DNA of 64,000 bases, taken from Marsupella aquatica. Lineage: Eukaryota; Marchantiophyta. The first letter of the stretch is position 1, and every line of letters starts with the position of its first letter. The stretch covers positions 7,502,001 through 7,566,000 of the forward strand of contig OZ316894.1 of assembly GCA_973895155.1 (NCBI GenBank), read 5' to 3'. Below, piece after piece: positions 32,101 to 43,925 of this stretch. Made by a program: the position numbers and the translations under genes. Under the pieces are notes generated by a model. That model did not search any database. It was not told where the DNA came from and worked only from the letters and a program-made list of their open reading frames with translations.

Positions 32101-35100
32101 AGTGATTTGAGAACGGTGGGATGTGGATTAAAGTCCTTCAAAACGAGCTTGTAGTGCTGGTGGCCACAGCTCAGCTTTAAAGAGAGTTTCCATCAGCTTC
32201 GAGGCTATTGAAGGTTCTTACATAGATTCTATCACCTCGTGATTTTGCAGTAGTGAGGGAATTAATGGATTGAGATGAAACTACACAGATCTCCAAATGA
32301 GGAGCAAAGGATAGACGGTACGGCCAGACGGCCACCAAAACGAAAAGGAGTAGAGGAAATCAAGATTTTTGTTATGCCTCTTTTAATTCTATAAAAGGTT
32401 CAATGGGAATGCGTCTAACCGTCTTGTCGTATGGTTCACGTCGCAGCGCGCTCGAGGTGAAGTCTCAAATCCTTTGATGCTAGGCATGGTGGAGTCAAAA
32501 GCTGGAGAGTTAGCTCGTTTGACAGAGGGTGCAGATACAGCAAGGCTTGCTAAGACACAACAGGAAGGTGAAATGCCCGTCGGCGGTGAGAACCTGGGGT
32601 CTGCAATCGCAATTTTTGATCGAACAGCCAAAGTTTCCCCTTGTGCTGCGGACTTGGATTCCCTTCCTGATAGGGTAGCTGGGAAGTTAGCTTGTTCTAC
32701 AGAGGGGGTAGACACAGCAAGGTTTTCTAAAAGGCAAAAGGAAGGTGAAATGCCAGTGGGTGGCGAGAAACTGGGGTCTGCAATCACAAGTTTTGATCGA
32801 ACAGCCAAAGTGTCCCCGTGTGCTGCGCAATTGAATTCCCTTCCTGATAAGGTAGCAAAGTTATCGGTCAAGAGTCATGACATTGACATCACGTCCGGCC
32901 GAACTGCAGACTCACCGATCATCCTGGGTTTGATAGAAGAATCTACTGCTTTGAAGAGGGAGCCACCTTCAGTAGCTTCTAGACTTACTTCACACAAGAA
33001 ACTCGCAAGGAGTACTACTAGAAGAGCAATTGAAGAGAACGGTATAATCGGTGGTGAACCACAGCATCGTCAGAAACAAGTGACGTTCATTGATTTAACT
33101 GGAATGGATGGAGAATTCTCCAGTGAAAATGGTAATGACCCTCCGAAGAACCTTGTGGGAGCGGTGACGGGCATGGTGGTAGATGGCATGACAGGATCAG
33201 AGCTGCATGAAGTTAAACAAGTGTTTAGGGAAGGTCATGGAGAGGAGGTAGTTCTCCAACAAGAGAAAACCAGATTCTCTTGTACGAAGAAACTAGCTAG
33301 GAGTACCAAGAGGGTACTCGAAGAAAATTTGCAGTCACCTGCTAAGAGACAGCAGAGCCAACCTCAAGGAGATCGAATGGAGGTCGATCAGGTTGAGCTA
33401 GGCACTGGACCGCACCAGTGGACGCTTGCAAGGAACTCAAAACAAGAACCGTTTACAGGTGATGTAAATACGCCACCCAGGTCGTCCGAAGGGGTGAAAA
33501 CGGAAAATCGTTGGACAGGAGCCGAATTTTTCAAAGAGAAAAGTAATGTTACATCACCTAAGAAACTGGCCAGGAGTGCGAGGAAGCCGATTGCGGGAAA
33601 ACAACTGTGCACTGTTGAGGGACAGAAGCCCCAGACTTTAGGAAAAGTACTGGTATCAAGCCCGGCAGGCGATGGACCAGCTAACGACGAAAACATTAGA
33701 AATAGCGCAGCTAGAAAGCTTGCAAGGAGTGCAAGGAAGGCTTTTGCAGAGAAGCTTGCGGGTGCTATTCAACAGCGCCAGCTTCAATCACAGATAGACC
33801 TCGCTAGTAAAACCCGTGCAGAAAAGGAAAATGCGAAAGAAGAAAGGTTTGAGACAAGTGGTCCTCTCCAAGTTTCAAACATTGGTGGTGCTATTGTTCC
33901 ATTCACTGGGGGAGAAAAATCACACACCCAGTTGAACAGAGGTGACAAAGCCTATGGGGTTAACAGCAATCACCTCATGAACAACAGCAAGCACATTTTG
34001 GCAGACAGTCATGAAAACTCTAACAACGATGGAGAAAACCAAGTATTGGTTTCCAGGACCGAGGATGCTCACAAACCGGCTGAATTCAAGGACGATTGGA
34101 CAGCTTTAGAAAAAGGCCTGTACGAAAAGGGCCTGCAAATTTTTGGAAAAAACAGGTAAGCAGTCTTTCTGGAGACCTAGCTTGTTAGTTCATCGTCGTA
34201 TTTGATTGTGTTGTCTGTCAAGGTAAGTTTTTGGCAGGTGCTTGAAAACGCATGCAGTACTTGCCGATTTTTCCTTCTGGTCTGAACCTCTTCGATTGGT
34301 AGGCGTGGATGGAAGTAGAAGCCCAACTGTCATCAGTAGTGTTGAATTCGAATGTCCATTTTGTTCGAGATGGAATGTTGGCCACGTACTTGGGTTATTC
34401 ATCTCTTAAGACGCTAGTTCTAGACTTCCAAGTAATGTTTTAAATCCTTTTTTCGTTCTTGATGTCACGTCTCACTATCTGTTTTGTCGTCTCCTTGGAA
34501 TTTTGAGTTTGATTTTCCTAGTGGCTAATGAAAAGGTAGCTATACTGACATGTAGTTTTCTTATTGCTGCAGCTGTAGGATTGCAAACAATATGCTTAAA
34601 GGATGCAAAACCTGCGCAGAAGTTAGGGAGTATTTAATTGCGCAAGAAGCAGCTGCTAAGCGAGGATCAGAAGGTGGCCTCCACCAGTTTCCTAATAGTT
34701 TGGCTTGCGTCCTGAAGTGGGTAAGCTTTCAATTGCTGGTGTCTGTAAGGCTGAGAAATCAGTGGAACGTATTTATTGTAGTTACTGTTAGCCTAGATTT
34801 AAAAAATGGATAGTATTAAATCTCTTGTTTTTAAGCCAGCAGCTCATAAGGCTGTCGGTCCTGTGTTGTTTCTTCAATCATTTTAAGTTCGTTTGTTACG
34901 GAAAATTAACAGGATTGTGGGAATCCTTCGTAACAGGATGTAGCACGAGCTAGAGCGAGGTTCTATGGAAGGAGAAAGGGGAGTCGAAAGCTGAAATTTA
35001 CTCTCAAGTCAGCTGGTCAATCTGCAATTCGGAAGAGAATGGTCAATGGGAAGGATGCGCCACACAAACAGTTCACACCCTGTGGTTGTCTTTTTACTTG

Positions 35101-38050
35101 CGGGAAGCAGTGTCCATGTCAGCTTAGTGGCACCTGTTGCGAAAAGTACTGCGGGTAGGAACCCTTGGCCCTTCGAGCAGATTTTATACAAAAAGCTTTG
35201 ATTGTGTTCCTGAGATTGGTAGTATGATTGAGATTCTAGATCATACTAGGTCGGAGTTTTTTGTTCAATCTACGAAGTGATGGAGCAGCCGATTAGTCTT
35301 CCCTGTTATAACAGAACTTCACTGGTTACTGTTCCTGGCAAATATTATGCCAGTATGTTGTGGAGATATTTTGGAGCTCTAGGTTGCTACGTGGACCCAG
35401 TGTTCATTGCTCTCCGTGGCTCTCAAAGTTATGGTTGTCCCTGCAGGTGTGCGAAGAGTTGCAAGAATAGATTTCGTGGGTGTCACTGTGCAAAAAGCCA
35501 GTGTTGTAGCCGGCAGTGCCCTTGCTTTGCTGCAAACCGAGAGTGTGATCCTGACGTTTGCCGAAACTGCTGGATAGGGTAGGTCCTGGTTCCGCCAGCA
35601 TTCATGTATCCTGTAATGGACCAAAGTGAAAACGCTAATCTTAAGCTTTTCAGAAAGCGCAACGAACAACGTAAAACTGAAAAGAACTGCGCGGAAAACC
35701 CAAATGTGTGATAATAAAAAATATCTGTCGTATGTAAATTTCCATCCGACCAGAGGACTTGTTAGCCCTGGAATAGTGAACTGAAATGCATGCTACGTGC
35801 ACCAATCCATGATAGTGCTTGAATATGTCATGCCTTGGATCACTGTAGCCAGTAAGTGTCATGAGCCGTGGAAAGATCTTCCCTGTCTCTCGTTTCATAA
35901 GTTTTCTTTAAGGTCAAGTGTTGAGTCGTAATGGTCCTTGTCCATTGATAATCTAGAATACCCTTCTGATTTCCATATTTGGCCGTCCAAAGCGTTATGC
36001 TCTAAATTCTATACTGCAAAATTAACAGACATGACGTGTGAGCGAGTTTCAGGTTAGACTTATGTGAGGGAAATATATAGGGCCGCTGTGCAGTTCGGAA
36101 ACAGTCAATAGGTGGATTATGATCAGAGTTGAACGATTGTGCTCGCCGACAAGTGTTTGTTTTGGTGATGTTACGAGCAGTAGTTTAAGATCGTCATTGT
36201 ATCCTAATAACTTGTTTTTTATGATGATCAAGATGTGGGGATGGTAAATTGGAGGGTCCTCCTCAAAGGGAAGACAAAGACAATTATCAGTGCCACAATA
36301 TGAAGCTCTTGCTGAAGCAACAGCAGAGGGTGTGTACAGCTTGCCTTTAAGCGTACTGTCAAGTAGCTCAATGACTTTTGCTTTTGTCAAGTGGCTGAAT
36401 GCATTATGTGGCCAAATATTTAGTAGTGAAGGGTTCTTAGTTGTTAAACAAATTGTCTTTGAGGTTAAGAGATAAGGTTCTGTGCGCCCTTAATCTTCTC
36501 GTAATGCTGGACTCAAGCAGGTGCTACTAAGCAGGTCTGATGTTGCTGGATGGGGCGCATTTTTGAAGGTTGGTGTAGCTCTGCTTTTCAACTTCACCAC
36601 CTTCGAGCCAGAATTCGTTCTGTCCAAGTTGTGGTTTTACAGGAACCATGTCCTATGTCGTGAGATTTAATCATGTCAGACATTGAAGGTCTAAGTGTTG
36701 TTCATCATGCAGAACACAGTTAGCAAACATGAATATTTGGGTGAGTACACCGGAGAGCTAATTTCACATCGAGAAGCTGACAAACGCGGCAAAATCTATG
36801 ACCGTGAAAATTCATCGTTTCTTTTCAACCTTAATGACCAGGTACATTGAGTATCTTTAACACTAGCCCCTTGTTTATGTACGCAGTTCGCCCTGGAAGT
36901 TATTGCTGTTAATTTGAGAACTAATCTGTTTGTATAAACTACAGTGTCGAAGGTGAGGGAGCAATTGTCAGAGTAAATGTCAATTCCCCTCGTGTAGCTG
37001 CTTTCTTCTCGTTCTTGAGTGTCTCGATTGTAGAGGCTTAGATTGGAGGAATTCGTTTAGGATGATGGGCTGTCGTTCTGAAGATTTTGTGTGCTTCTTC
37101 GGTTACCAGATTTTGGAACAATAAGGCAGCCTCATATGTATAAGAAAAATATTTCTTGTCTGTCAAACGTGCAATAACACAAGAATTGGAGTCAGATGGA
37201 GTTTTTGATTTCTTTTTCTTATTACTGTACAGATTGCTTGTAGGATTGTAATGGCTCAAACTGATACGCTTTGTGTTAATATTTTTGAACACCTACATAG
37301 GTCACCGAACTAAGCCACAGTGATAATTAGTTGGACACTACTGAAATCGAGAAGGGTGAACAACGAAAGTTATAGTGTATTCTCGACGATGGTTTGAGTT
37401 GTAATTTGACGCATTGCCTTGTGCAGTATGTTCTTGATGCATGCCGAAAGGGAGATAAGCTCAAGTTTGCCAATCACTCTCCAAATCCCAATTGCTACGC
37501 GAAGGTAATGTAGCCTCAAAACAGAGTTAAGATCATTTCACGGTATTGTGCCAATTGCTGGAAAACTAGCTCCAACTCTTACTTACTCTGAACTGGAATA
37601 AAACAAATAATCTCAGATAGAATTTTGCTGATGTGTGAATCAGGAGTCTTGGTTAGTATGGCGAAAGAGGTGCAGAATGGCTGAAGAATAGATCTAATCT
37701 AGAGTGCTAGTATGGTTTTTGTGATGTTGCTGTTAGACACTAGGACATCCAGGGGCGAGAAAAGCTTGTGTCCTGGTTTGATTAGTCGTGAATCATGTTC
37801 TTGCAAATGTGATGCCATTGTCACCGATGCTTGACATTTTCTGTTACTATTGTAGATTATGATGGTAGCTGGCGATCACAGAGTAGGCATCTTTGCCAAG
37901 GAGCGGATTCTGGCAGGTGAGGAACTTTTCTATGATTACCGTTATGAGGCTGATCGAGCTCCCGCGTGGGCCACGAGGGGGGAGGACAGCGGCAACGGTA
38001 AGAAGGATGACACAGGACCAAGTGAGCGTCGATCTAAGCAAGCCTCTTGA
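29103..38050 (+). CDS. E(z): E(z)/CURLY LEAF-type H3K27 methyltransferase, PRC2 catalytic subunit
   Basis: Seventeen exons: 29103-29226, 29656-29711, 29786-30072, 30486-30647, 30897-30981, 31235-31513, 31734-31781, 31910-31981, 32447-34155, 34573-34720, 34937-35154, 35447-35578, 36233-36329, 36521-36568, 36713-36841, 37427-37504, 37856-38050. All introns are GT-AG and phases agree, giving ~1288 aa. In order: [19 protein letters not shown] block; SANT1 (~205-250); cysteine motif [15 protein letters not shown] to CGPNC; a long exon-9 insert; SANT2 ([17 protein letters not shown]); CXC (~1035-1110); SET (~1145-1265) with FANHS and FYDYRY catalytic motifs intact. Arabidopsis CLF is 902 aa; the excess is exon 9. 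The exon 1/2 junction is least certain: the chosen donor (GTATCG) gives [14 protein letters not shown], while the stronger GTATGT at 29241 needs a different, shorter exon 2. Acts in the nucleus, silencing developmental genes. Confidence 0.93.
32509..32862 (+). repeat. 177-bp coding tandem duplication in E(z) exon 9
   Basis: Copies start at 32509 and 32686, exactly 177 bp (59 codons) apart, with high nucleotide identity. Both encode [13 protein letters not shown] and [12 protein letters not shown]. Most of the repeat is non-conserved in the E(z) family. Confidence 0.9.
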
Positions 38051-38262
38051 GAAATTTGAGGATACTAGATCTGTACGTCTTGTATTCAGAATCAGAGTCC
38101 TGCCAGGATCATTTAATTTTTAGCGTCATGTGACCATTGCAATTTGAGAGTTAAGATCTGAGAATTTCATTCAATTTTCAGAGCCAACATTTTGACAGCG
38201 GCATCTATTTCAGAGTCAAGGTCCTGAGAGCATCATCTAATTCGTTCAACATTATTTTTTCA

Positions 38263-38268
38263 AATAAA
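38263..38268 (+). terminator. Candidate polyadenylation signal for E(z)
   Basis: AATAAA 213 bases after the stop codon, the first such hexamer downstream of it. Plant poly(A) signals are loose, so this is only a candidate. Confidence 0.4.
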
Positions 38269-39711
38269 GTGGGAAGTGTGCATGCTTTACCACATCTATA
38301 CGTCATTCATCAGTTACTAGTCCTGTGCTGTGTAGTGTTGAAAATATTATAGTGAATGGGTTCCACCTTGAAGTTGCGACTCATTCTCACCTCTTTTGTG
38401 GATACACGGAAAGTCTCTATGGTCAGATTTGAACTTACCTCAATTGAGTCACCATATTCAACTTTTGCTTCAATTCTTCTTGGAAGCCTTGTAAGTTTCT
38501 TCAGAGTCTAATTCTCAGGATATCTAGCAGCTGTTCCAAGTTGATTTGACACATAATAGATGAATTGATCTTAAATGGCCTGAATCTCCAATGAAGGAAA
38601 ATATGAGGTGCAAAGCTGCAAATATATCAAATTACAGTTTCACGAGCTAAATGTGCTCCCTTTGGTGACGAGTTATTCTAATTGTGACGAATCTGTTCTT
38701 GCGTTTGTTCACTGATTGAATAGTAGAGGTAGGGACAGCTGGTGAACAGGAATTGAGGCTGTACCTATGACACTTGATTTTTCATATTTGTGTAAATCTC
38801 TTTTTGCCAATGTGGGATTTTCTCTGAATTTTAGGAAGGAATGTCAATTTCTGCAAGTGAGCATCCTAAACTGTAATGATGAGTGATGAGATGGCCATCA
38901 CAATATGTCAACCATATCCAAGGGCAGCACATATTTGAGTGATTAGAGTCTGACATTGATTCATTGGACATTTTACCCATCATTCAGTCGAACAAAATCT
39001 CCAGTTTCGTTTTCAAAACCAAATCACCAACAATCTTAGCTATTCATTTTCAACCACATAGAATCTGACCTGATTTCTCCTTTGTTTGGACATTCTAGGT
39101 TTTTGTCCAACTACCAACAATCTTAGCTATGCATTTCCAACCATATTTACTCCTTTCTCTCATAATGTATGAAGATCCCAGGTTTTATGTCAACCACTAG
39201 TAATCTCAGCTATGTATTTCCAATCTCAGCTATGTATTTGTAATCACATTTAATCGGGCTAAACCTGATTTCTCCAAAACTATAGTAAACCTGATTTCTC
39301 CAAAACTATAGTGAATATTCAGTTCCTGACCTTTTATTCATATGTATGGACACCCAAATTTATGTTCAGATTTCTTTGCCCTACTTCTGAGTGCAACACT
39401 TATGCCTTGATTTTCTCTACAGCTTACTCAATGAACCTCAAGTGCCAATCCAAAAAACTTTCTTGATGAAGATCTATATTATTTGCATATCCAAGCTTGC
39501 CCAATGGAAACAACATACCTTCATTTGTAGGTGGTAACCTCATAGATTAGAATCATCTTATTATTACTTTCTTAGCACTTATGTAACCCAATAACCTCAT
39601 GGATGTAAAACCAATAAACTCATATATAAATCAGCATATAATTACTTTCTCAATTCTTATAGAAATTTAATAATCTCTTAGATTAGTATCATCTGGTTTT
39701 TTTACCTTCTT

Positions 39712-39933
39712 AATGCTTCATTCAAGGAGAGAACCTTGTAAGTAGAAAGTGCATCATAAATTTAAGAGTACCTTATGCAGTTGGTGGAAATATCAAAGAT
39801 TATGCATAGTGTGCCAAATGGTAATGCTTCAATCAAGGAAAGAACCTTGTAAGTAGAAAGTGCATCATAAATTTAAGAGTACTTACGCAGTTGGTGGAAA
39901 TATCAAAGATTATGCAGTGTGCCAAAATGGTGA
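39712..39933. repeat. 111-bp tandem duplication
   Basis: Two copies starting AATGCTTCA at 39712 and 39823, nearly identical (for example AGTAGAAAGTGCATCATAAA in both), separated only by a few substitutions and small indels. A recent local duplication. Confidence 0.9.
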
Positions 39934-40714
39934 TGTTATCCTGTCAGGATGATATGTGATGATTATCCACTAATAAACTCCATGAAAGGACATGAAACAC
40001 TTAAGTTACAAAATGTTTGGGGATGTGGAGCTCTGAACCAATCATGTTGCTGAATATCAATTTTTGAATAACTAACAACAAGCGTTTTTCAGAGGATACA
40101 TCAACCAGATTACTTGACCCATAATATTCCTAACTTATGCTCTACTGTGGGTAAATTTAGTTTAATATAACTGCATGTACTATGGTTAGAAACTAGCCAC
40201 AGCTGACCTAAAAAAACAAGATAAAGCGATTGCTGCCCATATGTCAATTGTATGACCATTTTCCCCCAATTTTCCTAGTCCTTAAGGTAAATAGTAAATC
40301 CTATTTAATACAGACCGATATTCTATGCAAACATCAACAACACAAAGTAGGATACATGGATTTTAGCATACAATATATATATTTTTGAAACAAATACAAA
40401 ATGGGCATTCAAATATCAGGTAAAACATTCAAAAAGGAAGAAGCTGAAGCCTAGGTTAGGACACCAATTGAGATCTGTGTATCCCATTAAAGTCATATTC
40501 AAACATGGGGATTCATGGACCGGAAATGAAAGAACTCACCAATAGTTTACTCGACAACTTTAATTTGGAATTTACAGAGGGATGCATCAAATAATCCTCT
40601 TTTGCATTCAAACAAGGACTTTAGTGCACCAAAGATGATATTTAGAGATTAGAGTTTACTCATACATAGTGAGATTCATCAAAGAATCATACTTTGTATT
40701 GACATGTTTTATTT

Positions 40715-40880
40715 CAAGGATAAAAAAAGTGGCCATGTGAATGGAATTTTAGGAATCTCAAGTGGGATCTGTGGGTCCCATAATTTTGGTTTTACTTCAA
40801 GGATAAAAAATGTGGCGATGTGAATAGAATTTTAGGAATCTCAAGTGGGATCTATGGGTCCCACAATTCTGGCATTACAA
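40715..40880. repeat. 83-bp tandem duplication
   Basis: Units at 40715 and 40798 share CAAGGATAAAAAA and TTAGGAATCTCAAGTGGGAT with few changes. Confidence 0.9.
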
Positions 40881-41289
40881 CATTTATTTTAATTAGAGAT
40901 TCTGAAACATTTTCTTAAATTAGAACTTCCATTCAAGAGCGTGATGAAAACCGTACGAATACCAAGTGACGGACCCCATGGAAAGTTCTTTAATTATTCC
41001 AAAATCCTGGCACAATGTGCAACCACAACATCAAGTACTTTTGGTCACAAACAAGAGTAGTAATGATTCTAACAGAAAACAAACACAACTGTTCATGTTT
41101 GATGCAAGGCAAGCAAAAATAGTTAGACACAATAATGGTCACCAGATCAACAATCAATGGGGTAAAACAAAGTAAGTAGTTTGATGTCAAGATTATCAGG
41201 GATATATCCATGTTTTGATTTTTGCAAATTTCTGAAAAGCCAACTGATAGAAATGTAAATAATTAGAATCAAGAACCCTTAGTACCCTT

Positions 41290-42260
41290 AATTCTAATTA
41301 TTGATCTCCTTAGCCAATCGATCTCCTTAGTGCTTCATGATCTTCATAAATTTATAATCACTTTACTACTTGACAAAATCTGCCAATATTAAGGTCATTA
41401 GGAAGTTCAATAAATTCAGAATCTCATGATCTCTTGAGTATTTGACAAACTCTGGTGATCATTGGCAAGCTAAGAAATTCCTGACCAAATCTATCAATGT
41501 AAGGCTCATGGGAAACCTAGAAAACTCTCTTTAGACCTGGAGTAAATCTCTCAATGTCACACATTGGAAAGCTAGAGAAATTTGGAGACTTATCATCTAA
41601 CTTGTTAGTAGTAGACAAAATTTTCAGACATGAAATCTATCAATGTCAGGTTCATTGGGAAATTAAAGAAATTAAAAATATATGGTCTCATCAGTACTTG
41701 ATGGAGCCTCCCAATGTCACATTCATTGGAAAGCTAGAGAAATTCAACACTCATAATCTCCTTAGTATGTGACCAAATTGTCAATGTGAGGCTTACTTAT
41801 TGGAACCTAGCCAATTCTAAAAGTCATGATCTCTTTAATTAGTACTTGACAAAACCTGCCAATGTCTCTGATTGGACTGCTCTTTCCAAAACATTTCTAC
41901 AAGTCTAAGCACAAATGGTTTCATTAAAAGATGAGTGAAAAATTCAAATAATTATTCCTAGTTGACAACATAGCTAAATTTTGGAGCAATTTAGCAATTC
42001 GTGCGCTCTTCAATACTTGGCAAAATCTGACAATGTTAGTCTCATTAAAATATATGTTTTCCAACAAGGTTCTAAAATATCTAAGCATGAAATGTTTCAT
42101 TGCAACATCGGGGAAAATTTTGGAATTGTTATTTGTTGGCTCTAGCTAGAGTGTAAAATTTTTATAATCTCTTTGATACTTGATGATATCAATTTGACAA
42201 TGTTAAGCTCATTGGAAAGCTCTGTCCAAAATGTTTTAAGCATTGTAAGCAAACCTTGGA
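41290..42260 (-). repeat. Degenerate ~77-bp tandem array (minus orientation)
   Basis: The reverse complement reads the same unit as 20430-20970, with CTCTAGCTTTCCAATGAATG followed by ACATTGACA and a GTCAAGTAC-type segment. About ten or more diverged units, so this array is longer than the first. Confidence 0.85.
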
Positions 42261-43080
42261 AAGGTTTCATCTATAAGCTAAGGTCATAGTTAGACAATGA
42301 TTTGGAGGCAAGTAGGAGATAAACAATGAAGCAAAACATGGAAAAGATCCAAGATTGAAGTTGATATCTAGGCAATTAGCTCAATAGAAGTGACTCAGAA
42401 TTAGGGGAAAACATGATGAGCACTTATATGGAGATCCAATGCTTTATATATCTTATGTTTGAGGCCTGGACCCCCACTCTTAATTAATATGTGGAGGATG
42501 TGCAAACACTTGAAGGCTAATTTTTATTATATATCTTGAAGTAATTGTCTAAATAATTATTGGTAACAAGGGAACTTCTTGTAGTAATATAAAGATAACA
42601 AGGGGTAAAAGGGAAGGGGTCATTATTGCAAGCGGACAATTTTATTTAACTCAAAGTAAGGGCTCACAAGTTACTAAGTAAGCTCATTCAAATGTGCTTT
42701 ACCTTTTGGGTCTCTCTATGATAGGTGGTCATTTAAGACTCACTATGGGCTTTACCTTTTGGGTCTCTCTATGACTTCTCTCCCCTAGGGAATCACTTAG
42801 AGTAAAACACCTAAAACACATGAGAACAAACCAATGAAAGTTGAAAAAATTAATTAAAAGATTAATTCAACTAAAAATACCCTTGTACCCTTTATTATAC
42901 TACTTGACAAATTCTTAAATACCTTGCTCAATCTAAAAACTAACATTTTTACCAAAATTGGATTTTAAAATGCCTTTAGTATAAGTTCCTGATTATGATT
43001 ATTACCCCAACAAGATTAAAAATAACCTTCATTTGTTTGCACCGTGTTCTAATAATCAGTGTCTCTCTTGTTGAATTTAA
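42261..43080. other. Intergenic, no gene seen
   Basis: Contains a short repeated phrase, CTTTACCTTTTGGGTCTCTC, around 42700 and 42750. Nothing else is supported. Confidence 0.5.
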
Positions 43081-43084
43081 GAAC

Positions 43085-43925
43085 CGCTATTAGTAGGGAG
43101 GCGAGGGGATAATAGTGGTGGACCTAACCACCCATCGCTCCCTCGAGCTCCCTCACCAATCCCAGCAATCTTGCCTAAGTGCCCTTGGTGCCCAAACGCC
43201 TAGTACACCAAACTCCTTGAGCAAGCAACTTGTTACCTCGAGCACCACTAGCGGCAACTCCCATGTACAAAACCACACTTGCTCCCTAACACGACCGTCA
43301 CTCAACAATCGTCACTGTGTGCACAAGCAACCAAACACCTTGGTAAGTAACCCATCCGGATCTAGGAACTCCATTCAAGACTAGTGTCTCGATTCAGCTC
43401 AATAGATGATGGTAAGTAGGTCAGCAAATAGAATCTCCCGGGCCTGCGCAGCCTTGCCATAAGCCAAAGCCATAGTTGACACCCCACTGTTTTTTCATAA
43501 TAGCCCCTCTATAGGGTGTTTCCGCCTTTGTTTCCCCACTTCTTATTAGTGGTAGACCAAGCCACCCAGTGCCCTCACCAATCCCAGCACCCACGCCTAA
43601 GTGTCCTTGGTGCCCGAACGCCTTCACGAAATACCTTAAGCAAGAAACTCAATGCCCCTTGCACCGCTTAGTACGGCTTTCCCATAAGAAGCCGTACTTG
43701 CTCCCTAACGTAACCATCGCTCAATGGTCTTCACTGTCTGCACAAGCAACCAAGTACTTCGGTAAGTAACCCAATAGGATCTAGATCTCCCCAAGTCTAG
43801 CATTCTAACTCAAGCTCAGCAAACGTTGGTAAGTATGTTAGTGATAGGTACTCCCGATGCCATAACCCAGAACCAGAACTGACACCCACTGTTCGTCTAG
43901 AACCGCTCCTTACTTGGGTGCAGTC
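43085..43925. repeat. Two diverged ~450-bp repeats
   Basis: A C-rich unit from about 43110 recurs from about 43560. Shared landmarks are CCCTCACCAATCCCAGCA, CTTGCTCCCTAAC, TGCACAAGCAACCAA and GGTAAGTAACCCA. Not coding. Confidence 0.8.

Larger units (their letters stand above)
38300..41289. other. Intergenic with local tandem duplications
   Basis: AT-rich, no gene. It holds a perfect 26-bp tandem at 39261-39312, a 111-bp tandem pair from 39712 and an 83-bp tandem pair from 40715, listed separately where large. Confidence 0.5.
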
